Shown in pieces: positions 1-8,168 of a stretch of 37,889 nt of DNA. The stretch's first letter is position 1, and each line of letters starts with the position of its first letter. Below the pieces are notes generated by a model. The model was given only the letters and a program-made list of their open reading frames with translations, searched no databases and was not told the origin of the DNA. Made by a program: the position numbers and the translations under genes. The DNA is from an uncultured bacterium (GTDB lineage Bacteria > Bacillota > Clostridia > Oscillospirales > Oscillospiraceae). The stretch spans positions 1 through 37,889 of the forward strand of contig CAOKLO010000031.1 of assembly GCA_948469375.1 (NCBI GenBank). Reading direction: 5' to 3'.

Positions 1-30
1 AGGGAAAACATAAGGGAAAAACAGACAGAA

Positions 31-73
31 AAACCCGCCAACCCCTGATATTACAGGGGTTGGCGGGTTTCCT
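31..73 (-). terminator. Intrinsic terminator ending the cobalamin operon
   Basis: A long perfect inverted repeat (about 16 bp per arm, arms at 35-50 and 59-74, short AT loop) is followed on the minus strand by a T-rich stretch (TTTTTCTGTCTGTTTTT). It lies about 50 bp after the cobO stop codon, so it marks the 3' end of the 15-kb minus-strand operon. Confidence 0.85.
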
Positions 74-124
74 TGTGAACTTCTTTACGAAGTGCCCCTC
101 GCGGGCAGTCCTTTTTTGGCCGTC

Positions 125-643
125 TCAAAACTCCACGCCCTCCCGGGCGGAAATGCCCCGCTCAAAGGGATGCCGGCAGCAGCGCATTTCGGTGATATAG
201 TCCGCCGCCTCCCGCAGCCATTCCGGAGGATTCCGGCCGGTGAGCACCACTTCCTGACCATCTGGACGTTCCAGCACCGCCTTTTTCAGCAGCTCCTGAT
301 CCACCAGCCCGGTCTGCCAGGCGGAACAGGCCTCGTCCAGCACCAGCATATCGCACCGGCAGGCCAGCGCCTGCCTCAGGTTCTCCGTTTGCAGGGCCAG
401 CGTCTCCGCCTGTTCCTCCTCGCTCATCTGGAAAGAGAACTTCGTCCCCGCCTTGCCTCGGAAAATCCGCGCTCCCAGGGAACGCAAAAGGGGGATTTCC
501 CCGCTCTGCCCGCCCTTGAGGAACTGGACGATGACTACGCTCCGTCCGCTGCCCAGGGCCCGCAGGGCCAGCCCCATGGCCGCCGTGGTCTTTCCCTTGC
601 CGTCCCCCCAGTAGAGGTGGACCAGCCCCCGCGTCCGCGTCAT
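125..643 (-). CDS. cobO: Corrinoid (cob(I)yrinic acid a,c-diamide) adenosyltransferase
   Basis: This protein transfers the adenosyl group of ATP to the cobalt of a reduced corrinoid, forming the upper ligand of coenzyme B12 in the cytoplasm. The 172-residue length fits the CobA/CobO/BtuR family. A P-loop GDGKGKTT lies at residues 13-20, close to the start as is usual, and a Walker-B-like VLDEA lies near residue 100. The ATG overlaps the cbiC stop codon by 4 bp (ATGA), so translation is probably coupled. It is the last gene of the operon, followed only by a terminator. The family assignment is secure. Which corrinoid intermediate is the natural substrate cannot be told from sequence. Confidence 0.95.
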   Translation of the reverse strand: MTRTRGLVHLYWGDGKGKTTAAMGLALRALGSGRSVVIVQFLKGGQSGEIPLLRSLGARIFRGKAGTKFSFQMSEEEQAETLALQTENLRQALACRCDMLVLDEACSAWQTGLVDQELLKKAVLERPDGQEVVLTGRNPPEWLREAADYITEMRCCRHPFERGISAREGVEF

Positions 644-1323
644 GTCAGCGCCTCCTGGCGCCTTGCCGGGTCCACGGCGTCCAGCGCCGTGTACAAAATG
701 GCGTTGCAGATGGCGGCTGCCACGTTGCTGCCTCCCTTGCGGCCCATGGCGGCGATGCAGGGGACGCCGTAACGCCGGCAGACCTGGAACACCCGCCGCT
801 TGCTCTCCTCCACGTTGACAAAGCCCACCGGAACCCCCACCACCAGGGCGGGGCGCAGGCCATTTTCCATCAGCCCGCAGATTTCCAGCAGCGCCGTGGG
901 CGCGTTGCCCACAGCCAGCACCGCGCTGGGGAACTCCCTGGCCGCCTTCTCCATGCAGACTGCCGCCCGGGTGCTTCCCCGGGCTTTAGCTTCCTGGGCC
1001 ACGTCGGAATCGGCCATAAAGCAGTGGACCGCCCCGCCCAGCTTGGACAGCGCCGCCCGGCTCACCCCGGACCTGGCCATGTTGGTGTCCGTTACCACCA
1101 CGGCTCCGGCCCGGAACGCCTCCGCCGCCTGTTCCACCGCGCCGCCGGTAAAGCGCAGGCTTTGGGCGTAGTCAAAATCCGCCGTGGTGTGGATGACCCG
1201 CTTCACCACCGCCTCTGTCTCGGGCTGGAGGGTGATTCCCAGCCGTCTCAGCTCCTCGCCGATGATGCGCATGCTCTCCCGCTCGATGTCCGAGGGCAGC
1301 TTGTATACCACGTCCAGTTCCAT
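640..1323 (-). CDS. cbiC: Cobalt-precorrin-8X methylmutase
   Basis: CbiC/CobH moves the C-11 methyl group to C-12 of the corrin ring, giving cobyrinic acid. The 227-residue protein has the HTTADFDY motif with the presumed catalytic His at residue 45, and a late GRKGGSNVAAA glycine-rich motif typical of the family. The start is supported by GGAGGG about 8 nt upstream. It overlaps cobO by 4 bp and abuts the cbiP stop directly. Its position among the late genes of the operon, far from the other ring-modifying enzymes, is a gene-order detail only; the operon is otherwise continuous. Confidence is high. Confidence 0.95.
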   Translation of the reverse strand: MELDVVYKLPSDIERESMRIIGEELRRLGITLQPETEAVVKRVIHTTADFDYAQSLRFTGGAVEQAAEAFRAGAVVVTDTNMARSGVSRAALSKLGGAVHCFMADSDVAQEAKARGSTRAAVCMEKAAREFPSAVLAVGNAPTALLEICGLMENGLRPALVVGVPVGFVNVEESKRRVFQVCRRYGVPCIAAMGRKGGSNVAAAICNAILYTALDAVDPARRQEALT

Positions 1324-2805
1324 TCACGAACCCTCCATGATCCGGTAAATTTTCTCCATGTCCAGCGCACGCCGCACACCGTCCGCCAGCAGGTCCAGCT
1401 GGGTCTGCTGGTAGGCGGTGTGGGACACCGCCTGAGCCGTCTCCACCGCCAGCCCTTTGCGGCGGCACAGCAGCGCCGCCAGCTTCTGGACCAGCTCTCC
1501 GCTGTCGAACAGGCCGTGGAGATAGGTCCCCCAAACGCTGCCCTGGACACAGCCGTCGGTCCGGCCGTTTTCCAGCTCGCAGAAGGGAGTCCCCCGCACC
1601 TCGGTGCAGCCCATGTGAATTTCGTACCCGTCCAGTCCGGCCCCTGCCAGCGGGCCCGCCAGCACCGTGGCCCGGACACGGGTCCGGGACTTCTCGGGCA
1701 GGAACGTAGTCTCGACGGGCAGCAGGCCCATACCCCGCACCGTTCCGCCGCCAGCCTGCTCCACCCCCTCCGGGTCGCGGATGACGCCGCCCAGCATTTG
1801 ATACCCGCCGCAAACGCCCAAAACCGGCGTGCCGGACGCGGCCAGCTTTTGAATCGCGGCTTCCAGCCCGTTCTGCCGCATCCACAGCAGGTCGCCAATG
1901 GTGCTCTTGGTGCCAGGGAGGATGACGATGTCCGGACTGCCCAGCTTCCGAGGGTCGTCCACATAGCGCACGCCGATTTGCGAGTGCTCCTCCAGCGGTG
2001 TGAAGTCGGTGAAGTTGGAGATGCGGGGCAGGCGTATCACCGCCGCGTCCAGCGGCTTGTGGGAATCCTCCTGGGTCAGGCAGGGGGCTAAGGAGTCCTC
2101 GTCGTCCACGTCCACCTTGAGATAGGGCACCACGCCCAGCACTGGTTTTCCGGTGCGCTCCTCCAGCATGGACAGGCCGGGGCGCAAAATTTCCAAATCC
2201 CCCCGGAATTTGTTGATGACCAGTCCGGCAATTTGCGCCTGCTCCTCGGGCTGGAGGAGGGCCACCGTGCCATAGAGCTGGGCAAACACGCCGCCCCGGT
2301 CGATGTCTCCGGCCAGCAGCACTGGGGCGTTTACCCGCAGGGCAAGGCCCATGTTGACGATATCATCCGAGCGCAGGTTGATCTCCGCCGGACTGCCTGC
2401 GCCCTCAATGACGATGACGTCATTCTCGGCTGACAGGCTGTCAAAGGCGGCCAGCACTTGGGGAAACAGCTGCTTTTTATACCGAAAATACTCCGCCGCC
2501 CCCATGTGCCCCCGCACCTCGCCCATGACGATGACCTGACTGCCCGTGTCGCTGCTGGGCTTGAGCAGAATGGGATTCATGCGCACGTCGGGCTCCGCCC
2601 CGGCGGCCTGGGCCTGGACCGCCTGGGCCCGGCCCATCTCCAGCCCGTCCCGGGTGACGTAGCTGTTCAGCGCCATGTTCTGGCTTTTGAAGGGAGCCAC
2701 CCTGTAGCCGTCCTGAGCAAAGATGCGGCACAGGGCGGCGCACAGCAGGCTTTTCCCCGCCCCGGACATGGTGCCCTGTACCATGATGCGTTTGGCTGGG
2801 CTCAT
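1324..2805 (-). CDS. cbiP: Cobyric acid synthase (glutamine-hydrolysing)
   Basis: CbiP/CobQ amidates four peripheral carboxylates of adenosylcobyrinic acid a,c-diamide using ATP and glutamine. The 493-residue protein has an N-terminal dethiobiotin-synthetase-like P-loop (GTMSGAGKS, residues 11-19) and a C-terminal class I glutamine amidotransferase domain with nucleophile Cys332 in GVCGGYQM and His430 in GTYLHG. The start was set at the MSPAKR methionine because the P-loop follows immediately and GGAGAG lies just upstream. The same frame stays open much further upstream, through the cobD coding region, but that extension is not conserved. It overlaps cobD by 4 bp. Confidence 0.95.
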   Translation of the reverse strand: MSPAKRIMVQGTMSGAGKSLLCAALCRIFAQDGYRVAPFKSQNMALNSYVTRDGLEMGRAQAVQAQAAGAEPDVRMNPILLKPSSDTGSQVIVMGEVRGHMGAAEYFRYKKQLFPQVLAAFDSLSAENDVIVIEGAGSPAEINLRSDDIVNMGLALRVNAPVLLAGDIDRGGVFAQLYGTVALLQPEEQAQIAGLVINKFRGDLEILRPGLSMLEERTGKPVLGVVPYLKVDVDDEDSLAPCLTQEDSHKPLDAAVIRLPRISNFTDFTPLEEHSQIGVRYVDDPRKLGSPDIVILPGTKSTIGDLLWMRQNGLEAAIQKLAASGTPVLGVCGGYQMLGGVIRDPEGVEQAGGGTVRGMGLLPVETTFLPEKSRTRVRATVLAGPLAGAGLDGYEIHMGCTEVRGTPFCELENGRTDGCVQGSVWGTYLHGLFDSGELVQKLAALLCRRKGLAVETAQAVSHTAYQQTQLDLLADGVRRALDMEKIYRIMEGS

Positions 2806-3872
2806 AGGCTCTCCTCCTTCACAGCTTCCTCCAGCGCGGCGATGAGCCGCATATTGTCCTCCCGCCCGCGCACTGCCGCGCGGTACCAGCCGTCGCACAA
2901 GCCCTTGTAATTTCCGCAGTCCCGGAGCAGGATGCCCCGCCGCCGAAGGGAGGCGAGCAGGGGCTTGGGGGAGAAAAAGAGCAGGTAATTTGCCTCGCCC
3001 GGAATCACCTGGAAGCCAAGCCGGGCCAGTTCCCCGGCCAGCCGGGGCCGCTCCTGGGAAATCAGTGCCCGCACAGTCTGAACATATGCCGTCTCTCTCA
3101 ATGCCGCGATGCCCGCCGCCTGGGCCGGACCGGACACCCCCCAGGGCTGGCCCGCGCGGGCCATAGCGTCCAGCAGGGCCGAATCGCTGCACAGGCAATA
3201 GCCCAGCCGCAGCCCCGCCATGGCGTACAGCTTGGTGAACGCCTTCAAAATGAGTAGGTTTTGATATTCTCCCAGCCGGTCCTTCATGGTGTACGCACCG
3301 GGCTCGTCCAGGAAATCGCAGAAGCACTCATCCACCACCAGCAGTACGCCGGTTTCGCGACAGCGCTCCAGCACAGCGGTGAGCAGCGGGCGGGAGATGG
3401 TTCGACCCGTGGGATTGTTGGGCTGGCAGAGAAACACCATGTACGTGTTCGGCGTGATGCCGTCCAAAAAATTCTCTTCCAACACAAAGCCGTTCTCTCT
3501 GCTCAACAGATGATGGACAGTTTGGCACGACACCAAATCCAGCGCCGCCTCATATTCCGCGAAGGCGGGAGCGGTGACCAGGGCCCGCCGGGGCTTTTTC
3601 GCCAAAACCACCCGGTAAATGAGGTCGGCGGCCCCGCAGCCGCACAGGCACCAGTCCGGGTCCACTTGTTCCGCTCCGGCAATGGCTCCTCGAAGAGAAC
3701 GGCATAGAGGGTCAGGATAGCTTGCCGCGTCCGCCAGCGATTCCGCCACAGCCTTCCGTACACCCTCCGGCAGGCCCAGCGGGCTGATGTTGGCGGAAAA
3801 ATCCAGCGGCTTCCCGCCGTACTCCGCCTCATAGCCCGCCCAGTCGCCGCCGTGGGTCAGCGTTTGTTCCAT
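2802..3872 (-). CDS. cobD: Threonine-phosphate decarboxylase (PLP-dependent)
   Basis: CobD makes (R)-1-amino-2-propanol O-phosphate, the linker between corrin ring and nucleotide loop. The 356-residue protein has the class I/II aminotransferase fold: HGGD near the N-terminus, the substrate-side NPNNPTG-type motif (QPNNPTG, about residues 150-156) and the PLP lysine Lys214 in AFTKLYAM. The MEQ start is preferred because GAGGGGG precedes it by about 6 nt. An alternative ATG five codons earlier overlaps the cbiB stop as ATGA. Its neighbour cbiB encodes the enzyme that uses its product, which supports the assignment over a histidinol-phosphate aminotransferase. Confidence 0.93.
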   Translation of the reverse strand: MEQTLTHGGDWAGYEAEYGGKPLDFSANISPLGLPEGVRKAVAESLADAASYPDPLCRSLRGAIAGAEQVDPDWCLCGCGAADLIYRVVLAKKPRRALVTAPAFAEYEAALDLVSCQTVHHLLSRENGFVLEENFLDGITPNTYMVFLCQPNNPTGRTISRPLLTAVLERCRETGVLLVVDECFCDFLDEPGAYTMKDRLGEYQNLLILKAFTKLYAMAGLRLGYCLCSDSALLDAMARAGQPWGVSGPAQAAGIAALRETAYVQTVRALISQERPRLAGELARLGFQVIPGEANYLLFFSPKPLLASLRRRGILLRDCGNYKGLCDGWYRAAVRGREDNMRLIAALEEAVKEESL

Positions 3873-3883
3873 AAGCCGCCCCC

Positions 3884-4852
3884 TCATTTCCGCCAACGGC
3901 AGGCCAGCGCCTTCAGCGCCAATCCTCCCGCCAGAGCCAGCCCGCCCGCCGCGTACAGCATCCGGTTTGCCCGCGTGATATCCTGGGGCTCCACAGGCCG
4001 GTCCGGGTCGCCGATGGTGGGCTTGTCCACCACTTTCCCGAAATAGGATGCGGGTCCCGCCAGCTGTACCCGCAAAGCGCCAGCACAGGCCGACTCCGTT
4101 TGGGCGGAGTTGGGGCTTGCATGGCGGCGCCGGTCCCGCCGCCAAATTTTCCAGGCGTTTTTCCCATCCTGCCCGGTGAGAAACGCCCCGCCCACCCAGC
4201 AAAGCGCCGCCAGCCGGGATGGAATGAGGTTGGCCGCGTCGTCCAGCTTGGCCGCCGCTCGGCCAAAGTAGAGATAGCGGTGGTTTTTGTATCCCACCAT
4301 GCTGTCCATGGTATTCACCGCCTTGTAGGTCAGCGCCAGCGGTGCGCCGCCCAGCAGCATATAGAACAGCGGCGCGGCCACGCCGTCGGAGAAGTTTTCC
4401 GCCACCGTCTCCACCGCCGCCTTTGTGACTCCCTCCGCAGTCAGCGCTTGGGTGTCTCGGCCCACGATGCGGCCCACGGCTTTTCGGGCGGCGGGCAGGT
4501 CGCCCTGCTCTAGCTCCTTCTGGACCTGTGCGCTCTCAACCGCCAGCCCCTTGAGGGCCAGGGCCTGCCAGCACCACAGCGTTTCCAGCGCAAAGCCCGC
4601 CGCCGGGTGGAGCTTCCGGGTCAGGGCGCACACGCCGCTTGTGAAGGCAAAGGTCCCCGTCGAGAGCGCCGCGGCCAAAGTGGCCCCGCCCAAAAGCTCA
4701 CCCTCCTGGGTTTGGGGCAGGCGGGGGCGCAGAAAGCCCTCCAGCGCCGAAATAGCCCGGCCCATGCATACCACGGGGTGGGGCATCCACCCAGGGTCAG
4801 CCAGCAGCAGGTCCAGGGCAAAGCCGCAGGGGATGGCAGGGTTGAATTTCAT
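3884..4852 (-). CDS. cbiB: Adenosylcobinamide-phosphate synthase, membrane protein
   Basis: CbiB joins aminopropanol phosphate to adenosylcobyric acid. The 322-residue protein is hydrophobic with several membrane segments. It carries the family signature DPGWMPHPVVCMG at residues 19-31 and the internal ATAENFSDG-type motif (here VAENFSDGVAAPL, about residues 150-162). The ATG overlaps the cobC stop codon by 4 bp. It sits next to cobD, whose product is its substrate. The C-terminal residues end in a basic WRK tail 12 bp before the chosen cobD start. Confidence is high. Confidence 0.94.
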   Translation of the reverse strand: MKFNPAIPCGFALDLLLADPGWMPHPVVCMGRAISALEGFLRPRLPQTQEGELLGGATLAAALSTGTFAFTSGVCALTRKLHPAAGFALETLWCWQALALKGLAVESAQVQKELEQGDLPAARKAVGRIVGRDTQALTAEGVTKAAVETVAENFSDGVAAPLFYMLLGGAPLALTYKAVNTMDSMVGYKNHRYLYFGRAAAKLDDAANLIPSRLAALCWVGGAFLTGQDGKNAWKIWRRDRRRHASPNSAQTESACAGALRVQLAGPASYFGKVVDKPTIGDPDRPVEPQDITRANRMLYAAGGLALAGGLALKALACRWRK

Positions 4853-5448
4853 GATCTCTCGCCTCTCGTGTATCGAACTGTGTCTAAAAGGTTCAAAACG
4901 CGCTTCTCACGCCAGCACCCGGCGTCCAGCACAAAGCCGCCGCCCAGGGGACCGCGCCAGGAAAAGTAGTCCCTGCAGGGCAGGGCGAAGCGCTCCATCA
5001 CCGCCATCTGGGTGCCGCCGTGGGCCACGATGGCGAGAAGCTCCTCCCCCGCCTCAAGGGTCCGGTCTACCAGGGCTTCAAAGGCGGAGCAGGTGCGCCC
5101 GGAGAACACGGCCATGGACTCCCCCTCCGGGATCTGGCCCACACAGCCGCCCTCCACCCATTCCCGGTAGGCCGGGAGGCGCTCCATGTCCCGGTAGCTT
5201 TTGCCCTCAAAAATTCCGAAATTCATCTCCCGGAAGCCGGGAACGGTGATTTGACGGGCCTTGGGGAATAAAATTTCCGCCGTCTCCGCCGTCCGGCGCA
5301 GGGGTGAGACATAGACCGTTTCCGGCTCAAAGCCGGCCCGGACCAGCGCTCCTCTGCCCTGCTCGGACAGGGACAAGTCGGTCAGGCCCAGATACTTTTT
5401 TTGAACGTTATACGCCGTCTCCCCGTGGCGCAGCAGATAAATTTTCAT
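4849..5448 (-). CDS. cobC: Alpha-ribazole phosphatase, histidine phosphatase family
   Basis: CobC removes phosphate from alpha-ribazole 5'-phosphate or from adenosylcobalamin 5'-phosphate in nucleotide-loop assembly. The 199-residue protein has the phosphohistidine motif LLRHGET (His8), an acidic EMNFGIFEG motif (about residues 74-82) and the second histidine in VAHGG (His143). Histidine phosphatases have many substrates, so the role rests on its place between mini-cobU and cbiB in a cobalamin operon. It overlaps both neighbours by 4 bp (ATGA), which implies coupled translation. Confidence 0.88.
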   Translation of the reverse strand: MKIYLLRHGETAYNVQKKYLGLTDLSLSEQGRGALVRAGFEPETVYVSPLRRTAETAEILFPKARQITVPGFREMNFGIFEGKSYRDMERLPAYREWVEGGCVGQIPEGESMAVFSGRTCSAFEALVDRTLEAGEELLAIVAHGGTQMAVMERFALPCRDYFSWRGPLGGGFVLDAGCWREKRVLNLLDTVRYTRGERS

Positions 5449-5768
5449 TTCAGCACCATGGGCAGGCCGCAGAACACCCGGACTACCCGTTCCGCCCGCT
5501 GGGCCAGCAGGCAGCTCAGTCGTCCCGCCGCCTCCCGGGCGGCACGCTCCCCGGCGTCGATGGGCACCACGCCGCCGCCCACCTCCGTGGCGATGACCAT
5601 CTCGCGTTCGGCCAGCTTGTCCGCCAGAGCGTTCAAATCGGCGCAGTCCGCCGCCAGGCTTTGCACATCCCAGACGGCGCGTTTCTGCAAATCCTCCCTG
5701 CCGCAGTTCAGCAGGGAACAGGCATACTCCCGTTTGCCGCTGTACAGCGGCCCCGTAATGAAAATCAT
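5445..5768 (-). CDS. Short CobU-like protein (P-loop, partial kinase fold)
   Basis: This 107-residue protein resembles only the ends of CobU, the bifunctional adenosylcobinamide kinase/guanylyltransferase (about 180 residues). It has a P-loop GPLYSGKR at residues 6-13 and the motif TEVGGGVVP at 61-69, matching the NEVG-GIVP motif of CobU, followed by the usual CGLPMVLK end. The middle part, with the guanylylated His and its surrounding arginines, is absent. The start overlaps the cobS stop (ATGA), and the same coupling joins it to cobC, so the gene is intact and translated rather than decayed. The full-length CobU three genes upstream lacks exactly the motif kept here. Function unproven; it may complement or regulate CobU. 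Confidence 0.75.
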   Translation of the reverse strand: MIFITGPLYSGKREYACSLLNCGREDLQKRAVWDVQSLAADCADLNALADKLAEREMVIATEVGGGVVPIDAGERAAREAAGRLSCLLAQRAERVVRVFCGLPMVLK

Positions 5769-6544
5769 AAAAATTTTGCCTCCAACAGCTGACAGGCTGC
5801 CATTACCCCCAGCATCCAGAGCTCGGCCCGCTGGAGAAACCAGCCGGCCAGGTCGCCGGACAGCCCGCCGAATTGCCGGACCGCCGTGATCCAATAGCGC
5901 CAGAACACGATCAGCGCCGTCAAAACCATCGCCAGGCCGGTGATGCCGCCCAGGGCAATCATTCCCGCCCCGGACAGGGCGCACTCCAGCATGAGAATGC
6001 GGCTTGCCATGCGACGGTCCGCCGCTGTGGCGAAGGTGTGGGCCAACCCGGTATTTTTCGCCAGCGGGAACCGGGTCACCGCCAGCCCGGACAGTCCCCG
6101 CTCCAGCACAAAGGCCAAGCCCATACACCACAGCGCCGTCTTTGTGGGCAGCAGGGCGGTACACAGCGCCAGATGGGCCGCAAAATAGGAGCAGAGCCGG
6201 ATGACCGCAAAGGCCCCACACCGGGGGTCCTTCAAAATCTCCTGCTTTTTCTCCGGGGGGGCGCAGCTTGCCAGGGCGTCGCAGGTGTCGGCATAGCCGT
6301 CCAGATGGATGCCCCCGGTGACCAGCACGGGAATGAGGCAGAGCCCCGCCCCACGAAGCAGGGGCTGGATGTTGAGCCAGGCGCAAAGCGTCCCCCAGCC
6401 CCACCAGAGGGCCCCGCATACGGCGCCCACCAACGGAAAGGCGCACATGGCGTAGCGCATATTTTTTTCGTTCCACGACGGGCGGGGGAGCGGGATGGCG
6501 GAATACATGGCAAAGGCCACCAGAATGGTTTCCAGCGCGATCAT
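5765..6544 (-). CDS. cobS: Adenosylcobinamide-GDP ribazoletransferase (cobalamin synthase)
   Basis: CobS joins GDP-cobinamide to alpha-ribazole(-phosphate), completing the nucleotide loop at the membrane. The 259-residue protein is strongly hydrophobic, with several predicted membrane helices. It carries the acidic motif HLDGYADTCDALAS (about residues 80-93), the family's metal-binding signature (usual form GG-HLDGLADTADG). The gene lies between cobU, which makes its GDP-cobinamide substrate, and the short CobU-like gene, overlapping each by 4 bp. Confidence is high. Confidence 0.93.
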   Translation of the reverse strand: MIALETILVAFAMYSAIPLPRPSWNEKNMRYAMCAFPLVGAVCGALWWGWGTLCAWLNIQPLLRGAGLCLIPVLVTGGIHLDGYADTCDALASCAPPEKKQEILKDPRCGAFAVIRLCSYFAAHLALCTALLPTKTALWCMGLAFVLERGLSGLAVTRFPLAKNTGLAHTFATAADRRMASRILMLECALSGAGMIALGGITGLAMVLTALIVFWRYWITAVRQFGGLSGDLAGWFLQRAELWMLGVMAACQLLEAKFL

Positions 6545-7071
6545 CCCGCCGCCCCCTTATAGTACTGCGGCAGGCCGCACACTACCTCGCACACCTGGTC
6601 TGCGTACTGGGCCAGTGCGTGGTTGACCCCCGCCACCACTCTCATGTAGTCCTTTGTGCCCTCGGCGTAGTCCATGCCGCCGGTGAACACCTCGTTGCTC
6701 ACCACCACCAGGTCCTCGCACTGGAGCAGCAGGGCCTGCACGCCCATGACGATGGCCCGCCACGCGCCTTTCACCGTCCCGGCCCCGCCGGGGCTGTACA
6801 GCTCGTTGGCCGCCAGGTTGCCCACGCATTCCAACAGAGCGACGCCCCGCTTGGGCAGACGCAGGTCGGGCAGATTGACGTGGCGCTCCACCGTCTCAAA
6901 CTGCTTATCCGCTCGCATACGGCGGTGCTTTTCCACCCGGGCCAGGCCTTCGCCGTCAAAGGGCTCCATGGTGGCGATGTAATAGCGGGGCCGGTGGGGC
7001 GAGAGCAGGACTAGGCTCTCCGCGTACTCGCTCTTTCCGCTGGCCGCGCCTCCGACTACCAAGGTAAACAC
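6541..7071 (-). CDS. cobU: Adenosylcobinamide kinase / guanylyltransferase, motif-variant
   Basis: CobU phosphorylates adenosylcobinamide and transfers GMP to make GDP-cobinamide. The 176-residue protein starts at GTG, 2 nt after the cobT stop, with GGGAGG upstream; an N-terminal VVGG P-loop (GGAASGKS, residues 7-14) follows at once. The presumed guanylylated His lies in the KHRRMRADKQFETVE segment (His49). The usual NEVG-GIVP motif is degenerate: SNEV at 125-128 is followed by FTGGMDYAEG. A neighbouring 107-residue paralogue keeps that motif. The ending CGLPQYYKG fits the family. The family call is safe; whether both activities are retained is unclear. Confidence 0.88.
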   Translation of the reverse strand: MFTLVVGGAASGKSEYAESLVLLSPHRPRYYIATMEPFDGEGLARVEKHRRMRADKQFETVERHVNLPDLRLPKRGVALLECVGNLAANELYSPGGAGTVKGAWRAIVMGVQALLLQCEDLVVVSNEVFTGGMDYAEGTKDYMRVVAGVNHALAQYADQVCEVVCGLPQYYKGAAG

Positions 7072-7073
7072 GC

Positions 7074-8168
7074 TCAGCCTCCCTGGGGCGTATACGCCTC
7101 GATGCCGGTGGTATCGAAGGTAGTCCCGTCGGCATACAGCGACAGCGCCATATCCAGCAGGGGGATGGCCGCCACCGCCCCGGTGCCCTCGCCCAGGCGC
7201 ATTCCCGCCGCAATGAGGGGCTTTTTGCCCAGGGCGTCCAAAACCAGCCGCCCCGCCGGTTCGGCGGAGACGTGGGAGGCGAACATAGCCCTGGAGGACT
7301 CCGGACACAGCCGCAGGGCGCACAGCGCCGCCGCAGTGCTGATAAAGCCATCCATCAGCACCGGCACCCGGCACAGCGCGCCGCCCAGGAAAATGCCGCA
7401 CATCCCCGCGATATCAAAGCCGCCCACCTTCGCCAGCACGTCCAGCGGGTCGTCGGGGTCTGGCTTGTTCCGTGCGATGGCCGTCTCGATGGCCCAAAGC
7501 TTCCGCCGCAGCCCCTGGTCGGACAGACCCGCGCCCCGGCCTGTCATCTCCTGGACGGGCCGGCCCAGCAGAACGCTGGCCACGGCGCTGCTGGTGGTGG
7601 TGTTGCCGATGCCCATCTCCCCTGTGGCCAGCAGGGTCACGCCCTGGTCCCGCAGCTCCGACACCAGTGAAACGCCGGTGAGAACGGCCCGCTCCACCTG
7701 CTCCCGGGTCATGGCCGGGCCCTGGGTGATGTCGCCGGTTCCGTTGCCTATGCGGCGGTCCAGCACGCCGGGGATGGGGCCGGGGTCCCGCATTCCCATG
7801 TCCACCGGCACCACCCTGCAGTTGGCCACCTGGGCCATTTTGCACACGGAGGAGCGGTTTTGCCCCGCGTTCCGGGCCACCGCCGCCGTCACGGTGTAGT
7901 CGCTCTGGGTGACGCCCTGGGCCACCACGCCGTTGTCGGCGCACAGTAGAATAAGGCTGCGCTTGGAGATGTCGATGTTGTGATTCAGGGTCAGCGCGGC
8001 GATGTCCTCCACCGCCGTCTCCAGCAGGCCCAAACTGTCCAGCGGCTTGGCAATAGAGGCCCATTGGCGGTGGGCGGCCTGCCGGGCCTCCTCCTCCCGG
8101 GGGTCGGAGCGGGTTTGGACGGTCGCGCAGAGCTCTTGCACGGTGTGGATGGCGTCAGCATTTCTCAT
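7074..8168 (-). CDS. cobT: Nicotinate-nucleotide:dimethylbenzimidazole phosphoribosyltransferase
   Basis: CobT activates the lower-ligand base to its alpha-ribotide, the substrate of CobS. The 364-residue length matches the family. The catalytic Glu lies in GMRLGEGTGA near the C-terminus, and the family motifs LLCADNGVVAQGV and TGEMGIGNTTTSSAV are clear. The MRNAD start is preferred: AAAGGA lies about 12 nt upstream and this gives the usual family N-terminus, with a 14-bp overlap into cbiA. No bluB or bza benzimidazole genes are in view, so the base used is unknown. Confidence in the family is high. Confidence 0.95.
   Translation of the reverse strand: MRNADAIHTVQELCATVQTRSDPREEEARQAAHRQWASIAKPLDSLGLLETAVEDIAALTLNHNIDISKRSLILLCADNGVVAQGVTQSDYTVTAAVARNAGQNRSSVCKMAQVANCRVVPVDMGMRDPGPIPGVLDRRIGNGTGDITQGPAMTREQVERAVLTGVSLVSELRDQGVTLLATGEMGIGNTTTSSAVASVLLGRPVQEMTGRGAGLSDQGLRRKLWAIETAIARNKPDPDDPLDVLAKVGGFDIAGMCGIFLGGALCRVPVLMDGFISTAAALCALRLCPESSRAMFASHVSAEPAGRLVLDALGKKPLIAAGMRLGEGTGAVAAIPLLDMALSLYADGTTFDTTGIEAYTPQGG

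Noticed and set aside
1024-2091. Long plus-strand open frame antisense to cbiC and cbiP
   Set aside because: It is a by-product of GC-rich codon use opposite the cobalamin genes. Its composition is His/Gln/Arg-rich without any domain, and no promoter or RBS supports it.
1324-3327. 667-residue version of CbiP
   Set aside because: The extra 174 N-terminal residues are a read-through of the cobD region. The RBS and P-loop position put the start at 2805.
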